From: Cloacibacillus sp.
Lineage (GTDB): Bacteria > Synergistota > Synergistia > Synergistales > Synergistaceae
Assembly: GCA_036655895.1 (NCBI GenBank)
Contig: JAVVPF010000002.1
Span: 1-64,000, forward strand
DNA: 64,000 nt
Reading direction: 5' to 3'
Positions 26,319 to 35,950 of the stretch are shown here, one piece after another (the first letter of the stretch is position 1; each line of letters starts with the position of its first letter). The translations under genes were made by a program, and so were the position numbers. The notes beneath the pieces were generated by a model that had not been told where the DNA came from, ran no database searches, and saw nothing but the letters and a program-made list of their open reading frames with translations.

Positions 26319-27983
26319 ATGGATAAAATTACTGATTTCGAGCAGGCCAGACTGCTTTATATCCCGCAGCTTCCTCCAGCGCTCCAGCACGGCGCCGCCG
26401 TGGAGGAGCGCTGCTTGGGGGCCACGGTGGCTGCGGGCGGCGAAGAAGAGATAGCCGCGTTATTTCCAGAGATATTCGGACTTCCGCGCGTTTGTTTTGA
26501 TCAAAGGGCCGAACGGGCGGAGGGCGCGCCTTTGGCCGTTGGAGTAGTGTTTTCAGGAGGTCAGGCCCCCGGCGGCCACAATGTCGTCTCCGGCCTTTTC
26601 GACGGCATAAAATCAATAAACGGCGCAAGCCGCCTCTACGGTTTTAAAAACGGCCCGGATGGGTTGATCGCGAATAAATACATTGAGCTGGACGCGCCGT
26701 TAGTTGACCGCTACCGCAACACCGGCGGCTTTGACATGCTCTGTTCAAGCAGGACGAAACTTGAAAGGCAGGAGCAGTTCGACGCCGTTTTCGCAAATGC
26801 GGCGGCGCTTGCGCTCTCCGCTATCGTCATAATCGGCGGCGATGACTCAAATACGAACGCCTGCCTTCTTGCTGAAGATTTTGCAAGGCGCGGAAGCGCT
26901 CTGCGCGTCGTCGGCTGCCCAAAGACGATAGACGGCGATTTGAAGAACGAATACATCGAAACCAGTTTCGGTTTTGATACGGCAAGCCGCGTCTACTCAA
27001 ACCTCATCGGCAATATTTGCCGCGACGCGCTTTCCGCCGGAAAATACTGGCATTTTATAAAGCTTATGGGACGTTCGGCTTCGCACCTGACGCTTGAATG
27101 CGCGCTGCGGACGCACCCGAACGTCGCTCTCATATCGGAAGAGATAAGGGCGAAAAACATTCCTCTTTCGCAGATAGTGGACGAACTCGCCGCGGTGGTA
27201 GCGGCAAGGGCCGGCGAAGGGAAAAATTTTGGAGTGGCGCTCGTCCCCGAAGGGCTTATTGAATTCATACCAGAGATAGGCGTGCTGATAGACGAGCTGA
27301 ACGACATTTTCGCAAAACGCGGCGCAAGGATAGACGCGCTCGAGGATGTCGACAGAGAGAGCTACATAACTAAATATCTGTCGGCAAAATCAGTCTACGT
27401 TTATCAAAGCCTGCCGGAAAGGATACGCTTTCAGCTCTGCGCCGAACGCGACCCGCACGGAAACGCGCAGGTCTCAGTCGTTGAGACGGAAAAACTGCTC
27501 GCGGATATGGTGCGCGAACGTCTGCGCGCCATGATGCGCGAGGGGCGCTATAAAGCCTCCTTCCACCCGGCTTTTCACTTTCTTGGCTATGAGGGGCGCT
27601 GCGCCGCGCCGTCGAACTTTGACGCCAACTACTGCTACGCGCTTGGCTATAACGCGGCCGCGCTCATAGCCGCTGGCAGAAGCGGTTATATCTCCTGCAT
27701 CTGGAATATGGAGATGCCTGCGTGTGAGTGGAAGTGCGGAGGCGTTCCGCTTACCGCCATGATGGACATGGAGCGCCGCAAGGGCGAGATGAAGCCGGTC
27801 ATCAGAAAGAGTTTGGTGGACTTAGAAGGCGCGCCGTTCAAATATTTCGCGGCTCGACGCCAGCTGTGGACGAAGGGTGAGGATTATCTCTACCCGGGCA
27901 GCATACAATATTTCGGGGCGCGAAAGCTCTGCGACGATATCTCGGAGACTCTCAAACTTGAAAAGGGAGCGCTGCGCGCATAA
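26319..27983 (+). CDS. pfp: Pyrophosphate-dependent 6-phosphofructokinase (long type)
   Basis: 554 residues, the length of the long PPi-PFK group. GGQAPGGHN (81-89) is the donor site, GGDDS (173-177) has the Asp that blocks ATP and marks PPi enzymes, and PKTIDGD (201-207) is the catalytic loop. It interconverts fructose-6-phosphate and fructose-1,6-bisphosphate reversibly with PPi, saving ATP in anaerobes. It stands alone behind its own promoter. Confidence 0.9.
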   Translation: MDKITDFEQARLLYIPQLPPALQHGAAVEERCLGATVAAGGEEEIAALFPEIFGLPRVCFDQRAERAEGAPLAVGVVFSGGQAPGGHNVVSGLFDGIKSINGASRLYGFKNGPDGLIANKYIELDAPLVDRYRNTGGFDMLCSSRTKLERQEQFDAVFANAAALALSAIVIIGGDDSNTNACLLAEDFARRGSALRVVGCPKTIDGDLKNEYIETSFGFDTASRVYSNLIGNICRDALSAGKYWHFIKLMGRSASHLTLECALRTHPNVALISEEIRAKNIPLSQIVDELAAVVAARAGEGKNFGVALVPEGLIEFIPEIGVLIDELNDIFAKRGARIDALEDVDRESYITKYLSAKSVYVYQSLPERIRFQLCAERDPHGNAQVSVVETEKLLADMVRERLRAMMREGRYKASFHPAFHFLGYEGRCAAPSNFDANYCYALGYNAAALIAAGRSGYISCIWNMEMPACEWKCGGVPLTAMMDMERRKGEMKPVIRKSLVDLEGAPFKYFAARRQLWTKGEDYLYPGSIQYFGARKLCDDISETLKLEKGALRA

Positions 27984-28023
27984 GCTATACCAAGAGCGGT
28001 AAAATATCAATCGGCTTTGGTGC

Positions 28024-28052
28024 TTGACATTGAGCGCATTTAGTAGTATAAA
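28024..28052 (+). promoter_or_regulatory. Promoter of the thr operon leader
   Basis: Consensus TTGACA (28024-28029), 17-nt spacer, TATAAA (28047-28052). Transcription would start around 28059, giving a ~300-nt leader. Confidence 0.8.
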
Positions 28053-28059
28053 TCCTTCC

Positions 28060-28295
28060 AATGAACTTAATATTCTTGACGCTATGAAGGGGATAGTAAG
28101 GTTCATCTTCTTAACAGAGAGAGGCTTGTCACGCTGCAAGGGCCTTTAAGAGATGAGCGCCGAAGACCACCCCAGAGCGGACGCCGAATCGCGGCAACAG
28201 GTCGCGGGTAAGGCGTATGGGTGCGCCCAGCACAGCGCAAAGAGGGCCGTCATCGTGCGGCCGAAACGGAGTGGAACCGCGTCGTTGTTTATAAT
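28060..28295 (+). ncRNA. T-box riboswitch (threonine-type leader)
   Basis: The leader has the T-box order of elements. These are ATGAAGGGGATAG near the 5' side, CAGAGAGAGGC with a matching distal hairpin (AGGCTTG/CAAGGGCCT), a specifier region GAAGACCACC at 28162-28171, and the T-box core GAGTGGAACCGCG at 28269-28281. Either reading of the specifier, ACC at 28166-28168 or 28169-28171, is a threonine codon, which fits the downstream thrC and thrB. TGGA in the T-box predicts a U discriminator base on the cognate tRNA. Uncharged tRNA-Thr should stabilise the antiterminator and switch the operon on. Confidence 0.85.
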
Positions 28296-28334
28296 GCCGC
28301 CTCCTGTACAGAGTTGTACAGGGGCGGCTTTTTT
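28296..28334 (+). terminator. T-box attenuator terminator
   Basis: GCCGCCTCCTGTACA pairs with TGTACAGGGGCGGC and is followed by TTTTTTT, 25 nt before thrC. It competes with the T-box antiterminator. Confidence 0.88.
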
Positions 28335-28358
28335 AATAATCTAAAAGGAGGAATAATT

Positions 28359-29399
28359 ATGGGAGTAATCGAAAGGTACCGCGAACTTTTGCCTGTTACG
28401 GACAAGACGCCGGCCATCACGCTGGGCGAGGGATCGACGCCGCTGGTGCGTCTTGGCGGCCTCAGCGAAATGCTCGAGATAGAGCTTTACGCGAAGCTCG
28501 AAGGCTGTAACCCGTCCGGGTCGTTTAAAGACAGGGGCATGGTAATGGCCGTCGCCAAGGCGCTTGAGGGCGGAGCGTCCGCTCTTGTCTGCGCCTCTAC
28601 GGGAAACACCTCCGCATCCGCCGCGGCTTACGCCGCCGCCGCTTCTGTGCCGTGCTTTGTTCTGCTGCCCGCGGGCAAGGTGGCTCTTGGAAAGCTCGCG
28701 CAGGCTCTAATGTATGGCGCGAAGGTGATTGCGGTCAACGGAAATTTTGACAAGGCTCTTGAAATGGCGCGCGAAGCGGCTGAAAAGGAGGGTTATGCCA
28801 TCGTGAACTCCGTCAACCCGTACCGGCTATGGGGCCAAAGAAGCGGCGCGTGGGAGATATGCGAAGCTCTAGGCAAAGCGCCAGATCTGCACGCGATACC
28901 TGTGGGCAACGCGGGAAACATCAGCGCCTACTGGGCCGGATACAAACAATATAACGAGCTTGGAAAAATAGAAAATATGCCGCGCATGATGGGCTTTCAG
29001 GCATCGGGAGCCGCGCCGCTGGTCACAGGAAAGCCGTGCCCCGCGCCTGAGACGGTCGCCACGGCGATACGCATCGGAAACCCCGTGAGCGCGCATCTTG
29101 CAAAGGATGCCGTGGCAGAATCGCACGGCGAATTCAACTCTGTGACGGATGAAGAGATACTTGCCGCGCAGCTTATTCTTTCGTCTAAGGGCGGCATCTT
29201 TGCTGAGCCTGCGTCGTGCGCGCCGCTTGCCGGGCTTATCAAGCTGAAAAAAGAGGGAAAGCTCGCGCGCGGCCTGACGGCCGTCATGATACTCACAGGC
29301 AACGGTCTCAAGGATCCGGATACGGCGATGTCGCAGGTGGGCCGTCCCGTTGAGATAGGCGACAATATCGAAGAACTGCTCGAGGTGATGAAAAGTTGA
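28359..29399 (+). CDS. thrC: Threonine synthase
   Basis: 346 residues, PLP-dependent. The PLP lysine is K57 in NPSGSFKDRG; the phosphate-binding loop is STGNTSASAAAYAA. It converts O-phosphohomoserine to threonine. The ATG follows a strong AAAAGGAGGAA; the longer frame from 28221 would run through the T-box terminator and is not used. First gene of thrC-thrB-lysC-asd. Confidence 0.93.
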   Translation: MGVIERYRELLPVTDKTPAITLGEGSTPLVRLGGLSEMLEIELYAKLEGCNPSGSFKDRGMVMAVAKALEGGASALVCASTGNTSASAAAYAAAASVPCFVLLPAGKVALGKLAQALMYGAKVIAVNGNFDKALEMAREAAEKEGYAIVNSVNPYRLWGQRSGAWEICEALGKAPDLHAIPVGNAGNISAYWAGYKQYNELGKIENMPRMMGFQASGAAPLVTGKPCPAPETVATAIRIGNPVSAHLAKDAVAESHGEFNSVTDEEILAAQLILSSKGGIFAEPASCAPLAGLIKLKKEGKLARGLTAVMILTGNGLKDPDTAMSQVGRPVEIGDNIEELLEVMKS

Positions 29400-30358
29400 A
29401 GCCGCTCATTTCTCTGCGCGTTCCCGCAACCAGCGCGAACCTCGGCTCGGGTTTTGACACGATAGGAATGGCGGTCTCGCTTTATAACATTTTTAAGGTG
29501 ACGGAGCTGCTGCCGGCAGGAGAGTTCAAGGTAGAGGCGCACGGCGAAGGCGCGCGCGAGCTGTCGTCAGCAAAGGCGAACCTCGTCGTCCAGTCCTATG
29601 AGCGCACCTGCGAGCGCTGGAATGTAAAAGGGCCGGGATTTTCTTTGTGGTGCCACAACATAATCCCGTTGTGCCGCGGGCTTGGAAGCTCGGCCGGAGC
29701 CGTGGTGGCCGGCGTGCTGATAGCAAAACACTTAACCGGCTTCAACGCGGACGAGGACGAACTTCTGCGCGCAATGACGGTCATTGAGGGCCACCCCGAC
29801 AACGTCGCTCCCTGTTTTCTGGGGGGGATGGTCGTAAGCTGCTGGGACGGCCGCGACCTGCGCTATGTAAACCTTCCAGCTCTGCCGCCCGAGGTGCTCT
29901 GCGTAGCTGCCGTGCCGGACGCTCGCGTAAAAACTTCAGACGCGCGCAGAGCGCTTCCCAAAGAGGTGCCCTTTGAAGACGCGGTCTTCAACGTCGGGCG
30001 CGCGGCTCTTCTTACAGCGGCGTGGGCGACGGGCCGATGGGACTATCTAAAATGGGGTATGGACGATAAACTGCACCAGCAGTACAGAAGCAAACTTTTC
30101 TCCGGCGGCGAGGTGATATTCTCGCGTGTGGAAGAGCTGCCGGAATGTCTCAGCGTCGCGATAAGCGGCTCCGGCCCGAGCGTCATTGCGCTCGTAAAAG
30201 GCCCCGCGCAGCGCGTGGCGGAGGCTATGTGCCGCACCTTCACCGAATACGGCGTGCGTTCGCAGTATTTCGTACTGGACGGGAGCGCGCAGGGCGCGAG
30301 AGTGGACCTTTCGATGGAGCTTTCCGATGAACTTAAAAAAATTGGAGGCGGAAAATGA
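29396..30358 (+). CDS. thrB: Homoserine kinase
   Basis: 320 residues, GHMP kinase. PATSANLGSGFDTIG at the N-terminus and the ATP loop PLCRGLGSSAGAV (~91-103) are intact. It phosphorylates homoserine for ThrC. Its TTG start overlaps the thrC stop by 4 nt, so the two are translationally coupled. Confidence 0.92.
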   Translation: MKPLISLRVPATSANLGSGFDTIGMAVSLYNIFKVTELLPAGEFKVEAHGEGARELSSAKANLVVQSYERTCERWNVKGPGFSLWCHNIIPLCRGLGSSAGAVVAGVLIAKHLTGFNADEDELLRAMTVIEGHPDNVAPCFLGGMVVSCWDGRDLRYVNLPALPPEVLCVAAVPDARVKTSDARRALPKEVPFEDAVFNVGRAALLTAAWATGRWDYLKWGMDDKLHQQYRSKLFSGGEVIFSRVEELPECLSVAISGSGPSVIALVKGPAQRVAEAMCRTFTEYGVRSQYFVLDGSAQGARVDLSMELSDELKKIGGGK

Positions 30359-31590
30359 TGGAATGGGAAAAATTGCCCCTTACCGTACTTAAATTCGGCG
30401 GCAGCTCCGTCGCGGATTCGGAACGTATGCTGCATGTTGCGAAACTGGTGAAAAAATTTCGCGACGAGGGCAGCCGCGTCGCCGTTGTCGTCTCCGCGAT
30501 GGGCAACATGACGGACGATCTCCTTGCGCTGGCAAGCGACGTGGCGACGGAAAAAGACGGCCGCGAGCTGGATCAGCTGCTTGCCACCGGCGAACAGCAG
30601 AGCGTGGCTCTGCTTGCTCTCGCGCTGAAGCAGTTTGGGCTGCCCGCGCAGTCTTTCACCGCGCAGCAGGCTGGCATCCGCGCGCAGGGCTTCCCGATGG
30701 AGGGGCGCATCTATAGGATAGAGCCGGCCGCGGTCGAAAAGGTGCTAAACGAAGGCGCAGTAGCCGTGATCACGGGATTTCAGGCGATAACGGACGCGGG
30801 CGACGTCATAACGCTTGGCAGGGGCGGCTCCGACCTTTCGGCGGTGGCTCTTGCCGCCTCGCTTGGCGCTTCGTCCTGCCGGCTCTTGAAGGACGTGGCC
30901 GGGATATACACCGGCGACCCGAGAGTCGTAAAAAAACCGCGCAAACTTAGCTATATGGGTTTTGACGAGTGCATGGAACTTGCCGTTCAGGGTGCGGGAG
31001 TGCTGCAGGCGCGCAGCGTCGAGATGGCGGCGCGCTACAACATCCCGCTTTACGTCGGTTCCAGCTTTGTAGAAGAGGAGGGTACATGGGTTATGAGCAA
31101 TCCCGTAACGGAAGGGTTAATCGTAAAGGCTGTAGTGCATGACCTTAAGGTCGCAAAAGTAGTGCTTCTTGGGGTGCCGGACATTCCAGGGGTTGCTGCG
31201 CGGCTCTTCGCCGAGCTTGCCGACAACGGCGTCGGTGCAGAGATGATAATACAGAACAACATGAGCGGCGGCGTCAACGACATCGGATTTCTCGTCAAAA
31301 AGACGCATCTTGAAGCGGCAAGCCAGGTTTGCCGCAAGATATGCCGCGACATAGACGCGCAGGGAGTATCTTTCGACACCGAGATAGCGCGCGTTTCGAT
31401 AGTCGGCGCCGGCATCGCGAACCATCCCGAAGTGCCGTCGAAGATGTTCTCGATACTGGCCGAGGCCGGCATCAACATAGACATGATAGCCTCCACCTCG
31501 CTAGCCGTCACCTGCATCGTCGGCAGCTCTCGAGCTGAGGACGCTGTGCGCGAGCTGCACGACCATTTCATAGACGAGGCGGCGTTCTGA
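30355..31590 (+). CDS. lysC: Aspartokinase
   Basis: 411 residues. Kinase domain with KFGGSSVAD at the start and TLGRGGSDLSAVALA, then two ACT domains at the end (~270-400) for amino-acid feedback inhibition. First step of the aspartate pathway to lysine, threonine and methionine. Overlaps thrB by 4 nt. Gene order puts it under the threonine T-box. Confidence 0.93.
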   Translation: MMEWEKLPLTVLKFGGSSVADSERMLHVAKLVKKFRDEGSRVAVVVSAMGNMTDDLLALASDVATEKDGRELDQLLATGEQQSVALLALALKQFGLPAQSFTAQQAGIRAQGFPMEGRIYRIEPAAVEKVLNEGAVAVITGFQAITDAGDVITLGRGGSDLSAVALAASLGASSCRLLKDVAGIYTGDPRVVKKPRKLSYMGFDECMELAVQGAGVLQARSVEMAARYNIPLYVGSSFVEEEGTWVMSNPVTEGLIVKAVVHDLKVAKVVLLGVPDIPGVAARLFAELADNGVGAEMIIQNNMSGGVNDIGFLVKKTHLEAASQVCRKICRDIDAQGVSFDTEIARVSIVGAGIANHPEVPSKMFSILAEAGINIDMIASTSLAVTCIVGSSRAEDAVRELHDHFIDEAAF

Positions 31591-32591
31591 TGGACGGCAA
31601 GAGAGTAGCGGTACTGGGCGCCACTGGGCTTGTAGGGCGCGAGATGCTCTTTACGCTGGAGCAGAGAAATTTTCCCGTATCTGAACTCATACCTCTTGCC
31701 TCGCCGCGGTCGGCGGGCAAAACGATAAAATTTCGCGGCCGCGATGTGACTGTACGCGCCGTAACGGAAGACTCGTTCAAAGGAGTGGACATCGCCATCT
31801 TCTCGGCGGGCGGCAAGGCCTCAAGAGAATGGGCGCCGGTCGCGGCCGGCGCCGGCGCGGTCGTCATCGACAACAGCTCCGCGTGGCGCATGGACCCGGA
31901 CGTGCCGCTCGTCGTGCCCGAGATAAACCCGCAGGACATCGCGCTTGCGAAAAAGGGCATCATAGCGAACCCAAACTGTTCTACGATACAGGCGGTGGTT
32001 GCGCTTTACCCGCTGCATCTGGCGGCCGGGCTGAAATATATAAACGTCAGCACCTACCAGTCCGTCGCGGGCACAGGCAAGGCGGCAATAGAATCGCTGC
32101 GCGACGGAGCGAAGGCTTCGATAAAGGGTGAAAACTACCATGACGAAGTCTACCCTCACAGCATCGCCTTCAACCTGCTGCCGCAAATAGGCCCGTTTGA
32201 CGACGAGGGCATCTCCGAAGAGGAATGGAAGATGGTCAACGAATCGCGTAAGATAATGCACCTGCCAAATCTGCGCGTAAGCGGCATCACCGTCCGTGTT
32301 CCCGTATTTCGCGGGCACGGCGAGAGCGTGACGGCGCAGTTTGAGCGCCCCATCACGCCGGAAGCCGCGCGCGAGATATTAAAAAAGGCGCAGGGCGTAG
32401 TCGTCCGTGACGATCCCAAAAACGCGGAATATCCTATGCCGGTCGACGTGGCGGGCCGCGACGAGGTCTGCGTGGGGCGCATCCGCCGCGACACAGGGCT
32501 TGACGGCGCGCTCGCCATGTGGGTCGTAGGCGACAACCTTCGCAAGGGCGCGGCGCTCAACGCGGTGCAGATAGCGGAGAAATTGCTGTAA
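31590..32591 (+). CDS. asd: Aspartate-semialdehyde dehydrogenase
   Basis: 333 residues. NADP site GATGLVGREM (10-20) and the active-site Cys in NPNCST (C130). It reduces aspartyl phosphate to aspartate semialdehyde. Starts on the last base of lysC. No homoserine dehydrogenase or dap gene follows, so the pathway branch enzymes lie elsewhere. Confidence 0.93.
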   Translation: MDGKRVAVLGATGLVGREMLFTLEQRNFPVSELIPLASPRSAGKTIKFRGRDVTVRAVTEDSFKGVDIAIFSAGGKASREWAPVAAGAGAVVIDNSSAWRMDPDVPLVVPEINPQDIALAKKGIIANPNCSTIQAVVALYPLHLAAGLKYINVSTYQSVAGTGKAAIESLRDGAKASIKGENYHDEVYPHSIAFNLLPQIGPFDDEGISEEEWKMVNESRKIMHLPNLRVSGITVRVPVFRGHGESVTAQFERPITPEAAREILKKAQGVVVRDDPKNAEYPMPVDVAGRDEVCVGRIRRDTGLDGALAMWVVGDNLRKGAALNAVQIAEKLL

Positions 32592-32625
32592 CTTTTTTCT
32601 TTGACAAAAAATCATAAATAAAAAA

Positions 32626-32664
32626 TTCAAAGGCCGCGGTTTTCTTCGGCCTTTGGATTTTTTT
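32626..32664 (+). terminator. Terminator of the thr operon
   Basis: CAAAGGCCG and CGGCCTTTG form a 9-bp perfect stem followed by GATTTTTTT. Confidence 0.85.
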
Positions 32665-32721
32665 GACGTCATCATTATGCTGGTATAAAATATACGGATA
32701 TGTTGAGAATGAGGTGCGGCC

Positions 32722-33501
32722 GTGAAGCTTTCTGAAATTATGGAAAAAATAGAAAAAAGAATGCCCAAACGCTGGGCCGAGGAATGGGACAACCCAGGGC
32801 TTCAGGCGGGCAGCGCGGATAGCAACGTGCGGAAGATAGCGCTTGCGCTCGACGCCTCCGACGCGGCCGTTCACGAAGCGGCGACTGCCGGTTGTCAGCT
32901 TCTTTTTACGCATCACCCGATACTTTTTCGTCCGATCAGATCTGTCACCGACGAAAACTACGCAGGGCGCGCCGTGACCGCCGCTATACGTGAGGGCGTA
33001 GCCATCTACGCCGCTCATACCAACTGGGATTCGTCCCCCGAAGGCGTCAACTTTACCCTTGCGTCGCTTCTTTGCCTTAAAAATTTATCTCCTCTTGCGC
33101 CAAGCGCGGGCGGCGCATGGGGAATGGGCGCCGTGGGCGATTTTGACGCGCCTGTAGACCTTAAAAAACTAGCTGCGCTTTTAAAAGAACGATGGCGGCT
33201 TTCCAACTTTACTCTCTACGGAGACCCGCGGCGTGAAATAAAGCGCGCGGCCATAGGCGGCGGCGCCTGCCAGGAATTTTGGCGCGAAGCAAAAGCCTTG
33301 GGCGCTGACGTATTCATCACGGCGGACCTCTCCTACCATTTTAGGGAAGAGGCGGCGTCTGCTGGGCTTCTTCTTGCGGCCTGCGACCACGGCGAGATGG
33401 AAAGAGCGTCGCTTGCTTCGCTTCGCGGCATAATAGAAAACGAGACCGGTCTTCCAGTGGTTCTGCTAAACGAGCCGGGCATACCGTTCTTCCACGGATA
33501 G
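32722..33501 (+). CDS. Nif3-like dinuclear-metal protein (DUF34)
   Basis: 259 residues of the Nif3/YbgI family, hexameric proteins with a two-metal site. Metal-binding His/Asp/Glu candidates are visible in EEWDNPGLQ, LFTHHPILFRP, AAHTNWDSSPEG and ACDHGEMERASL. The family's role may be GTP cyclohydrolase I type 2-like or hydrolase-like; it is not settled. GTG start with a nearby GAGGTG, and a TATAAA -10-like box upstream. Confidence 0.85.
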   Translation: MKLSEIMEKIEKRMPKRWAEEWDNPGLQAGSADSNVRKIALALDASDAAVHEAATAGCQLLFTHHPILFRPIRSVTDENYAGRAVTAAIREGVAIYAAHTNWDSSPEGVNFTLASLLCLKNLSPLAPSAGGAWGMGAVGDFDAPVDLKKLAALLKERWRLSNFTLYGDPRREIKRAAIGGGACQEFWREAKALGADVFITADLSYHFREEAASAGLLLAACDHGEMERASLASLRGIIENETGLPVVLLNEPGIPFFHG

Positions 33502-33555
33502 ATTAAGCATACAAATAAAAATCCAACAGGTTTTTATATAGAAAGGATGTTTTTT

Positions 33556-34551
33556 ATGGACGAGAGAAAGAGGATATTCAGCGGAATGAGGCCCACAGGG
33601 CGCCTGCATTACGGACACATGGCGGGAGCGCTCATAAACTGGGTGAAGCTGCAAAACGAATACAACTGCTTCTGGGGCATAGTCGACTGGCACGCGATGA
33701 TGTCCGATTACGCTGACCCGAGCCATGTAAAAGAGAACTGCTACGAGATACTTCTTGACTGGCTCGCTGTCGGCGTCGATCCTGAAAAATCTTCGATATT
33801 CATCCAGTCGCACGTCAAACAGCATGCGGAGATACACTTGGCGCTCTCCATGATAACGCCTCTTGGCTGGCTCCAGCGCTGCCCGACCTATAAGGAACAG
33901 ATACTGAACCTCAACAACAAAGACCTTTCAACATACGCGTTCCTGGGCTATCCCACTCTGATGGCGGGCGACATCGTGCTTTATAAATCATGGGGCGTGC
34001 CGGTCGGCGAGGATCAGAGCGCTCACCTTGAACTGACGCGCGAGATCGTGCGCCGTTTCAACGGCTTCTACGGCGACGTATTCCCAGAGCCGGAGACGCT
34101 CCTGACCCCTGTAGCAAAGATGCCGGGCACCGACGGCCGCAAGATGAGCAAATCCTACGGCAACTCGCTGCAGATAGCTGAAAATATGGACGAGATATGG
34201 GCGAAGGTGCGCACGATGATGACCGACCCCGCGCGCGAAAGAAAGACCGACCCCGGGACGCCGGAGAAGTGCCCCGTCTGGGACATCCATAAATTCTTCA
34301 ACAAAGACGCGCAGGAGCTTTCAGAGCTGCACGAGGGCTGCACAAAGGGCGCCTTCGGCTGCGTCGAATGCAAGAAAAAGCTTATGGTGCACCTATCTGC
34401 GATGATGGACCCGATCCAGAAGCGCCGCGAAGAGCTTGCAAAACAGCCCGACTATCTGCGCTCGATACTTGAAGAGGGCGCAAAAAAGGCCCGCGTGGTC
34501 GCCGCCTCCACAATGGACGACGTATACAGCGCGATGAACCTCGTACATTAG
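33556..34551 (+). CDS. trpS: Tryptophanyl-tRNA synthetase
   Basis: 331 residues, class I enzyme. The HIGH-like loop is in RPTGRLHYGHMAG and the KMSKS loop in GRKMSKSYGNSL. Tryptophan-binding GDEDQ-like sequence appears as VGEDQSAHLELTR. ATG at 33556 follows GAAAGGATG; the ATG at 33547 lies inside that Shine-Dalgarno. No T-box is visible upstream. Confidence 0.93.
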   Translation: MDERKRIFSGMRPTGRLHYGHMAGALINWVKLQNEYNCFWGIVDWHAMMSDYADPSHVKENCYEILLDWLAVGVDPEKSSIFIQSHVKQHAEIHLALSMITPLGWLQRCPTYKEQILNLNNKDLSTYAFLGYPTLMAGDIVLYKSWGVPVGEDQSAHLELTREIVRRFNGFYGDVFPEPETLLTPVAKMPGTDGRKMSKSYGNSLQIAENMDEIWAKVRTMMTDPARERKTDPGTPEKCPVWDIHKFFNKDAQELSELHEGCTKGAFGCVECKKKLMVHLSAMMDPIQKRREELAKQPDYLRSILEEGAKKARVVAASTMDDVYSAMNLVH

Positions 34552-34560
34552 GGGAACTTT

Positions 34561-35349
34561 GTGCCTGACGAAATAATCGCCGAAAACGCAGCAGGACAGA
34601 ACGCGCCCGGATTTGAAGTCCGCTTGGGCAGCTTTTCCGGGCCGCTCGATTTACTGTGCCATCTTGTTGAGTCGCGCGAGCTTGACGCCGTGAAGCTGAA
34701 CATCACAGAGCTCGTCTCGCAGTATATAAGCTTCCTCGTCACGGCGAAGGGCGCGACGCTCAACGAGCTGGCGGAATTTTTTACCTTCGCAAGCCGTTTG
34801 CTTTTGCGAAAGGTACATTCGCTTTTGCCCGGCGCCGAGCCGGAGGAGCTAGAGGAGCTTCCCGCGGACGACTACATCGAAAGCCCCGAGGAGCTGGCGG
34901 CCATCATCGCGCGCTACAAGCCGTACAGGGCCGCGGCGCGCCGCCTTGCGGCCGCTAAGGAAAACAGAGAAAAATATTTCGTCCGCGTCATAGACGAAGA
35001 GGACAACTATTACTACGACATCGGAGACCTTGAAACGCTCGCCGCAAAATGGTGGGAGACGCTCGCACGCTACGAAGAGCGCACTCAGGCCGATAGATAC
35101 GAGAGCGAAGAGATGATCTGGGACGAGATACCGGACGCGATGCCGGAGGAACGTCAGATAGAAGAGCGTATGAACGAGCTTCTTTCAGTCGTGCGCGGGC
35201 GCAGGCAGACGCTTGGCGAGCTGCTTTCCGACAGAAACCCAAAGACGCTAATAGTGACGCTGCTCGCGCTGCTTGAGATGTCGCGGCTTGGCCTCGTCCA
35301 CATAATACAGACAGAGACGCTGGGAGGCGTGGAAATTGCAGCCTACTGA
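34561..35349 (+). CDS. scpA: Segregation and condensation protein A
   Basis: 262 residues. The N-terminal FSGPLDLLCHLVESREL and the C-terminal winged-helix end (TLIVTLLALLEMSRLGLV) are typical ScpA. It is the kleisin subunit that bridges SMC heads in bacterial condensin. The scpA-scpB-rluB order is common. Overlaps scpB by 14 nt. Confidence 0.92.
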   Translation: MPDEIIAENAAGQNAPGFEVRLGSFSGPLDLLCHLVESRELDAVKLNITELVSQYISFLVTAKGATLNELAEFFTFASRLLLRKVHSLLPGAEPEELEELPADDYIESPEELAAIIARYKPYRAAARRLAAAKENREKYFVRVIDEEDNYYYDIGDLETLAAKWWETLARYEERTQADRYESEEMIWDEIPDAMPEERQIEERMNELLSVVRGRRQTLGELLSDRNPKTLIVTLLALLEMSRLGLVHIIQTETLGGVEIAAY

Positions 35350-35950
35350 TGAAAATGGAAGTTTAGGGCTTTTGGAGCGGCAGATAGAGGCGCTGCTTTT
35401 CGTCTCGCCTCAGCCGGTCTCCACTGAAACGTTGGCCGACCATCTGGGCATCTCCGCTGAACGCGCTGAAAAGGCGATAGCCGCGCTGAAACGCTGCTAC
35501 GCTGCGGGGCGCGGACTTGCCATAATAAACGCCGGCGGCTGGCAGATGACGACGGCGCCCGACCTTGCGGACGCGGTGGAGAGCTTTTCGTCATACCTTT
35601 CAATGCAGCGCGTGCGGCTGAGCCGTGCTGCGCTTGAAACACTCTCCGTCATCGCCTACAATCAGCCCATCACGATGGCGGAGATAGAAGAGATACGTTC
35701 CGTGCGCTGCGACCGCGTCGTGGAGACGCTACTGAAAAACGGCCTCATAGACCGTCCCAGGCGCGAAAACCGTAAAAAGACGCAGCGCCGCTACAGAACG
35801 ACGAGCAAATTTCTTGAAATATTCGGCCTCGCGTCAATAAGCGCGCTCCCCACACTGGAAGAGCTGCGCGAGGAGTACGCCGACGAAGAGGCCGCCGATA
35901 CGCCGGAGGATCCGGCCGAAGAGCCTATGGAGGCAATGACAGATGAGTGA
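35336..35950 (+). CDS. scpB: Segregation and condensation protein B
   Basis: 204 residues. Two winged-helix domains, with LERQIEALLFVSPQPVSTETLADHLG-like start and AALETLSVIAYNQPITMAEIEEIR, the family signature. It binds ScpA as a dimer in condensin. TTG start inside scpA. The last ~30 residues are acidic (ADEEAADTPEDPAEEP) and likely disordered. Confidence 0.92.
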   Translation: MQPTDENGSLGLLERQIEALLFVSPQPVSTETLADHLGISAERAEKAIAALKRCYAAGRGLAIINAGGWQMTTAPDLADAVESFSSYLSMQRVRLSRAALETLSVIAYNQPITMAEIEEIRSVRCDRVVETLLKNGLIDRPRRENRKKTQRRYRTTSKFLEIFGLASISALPTLEELREEYADEEAADTPEDPAEEPMEAMTDE

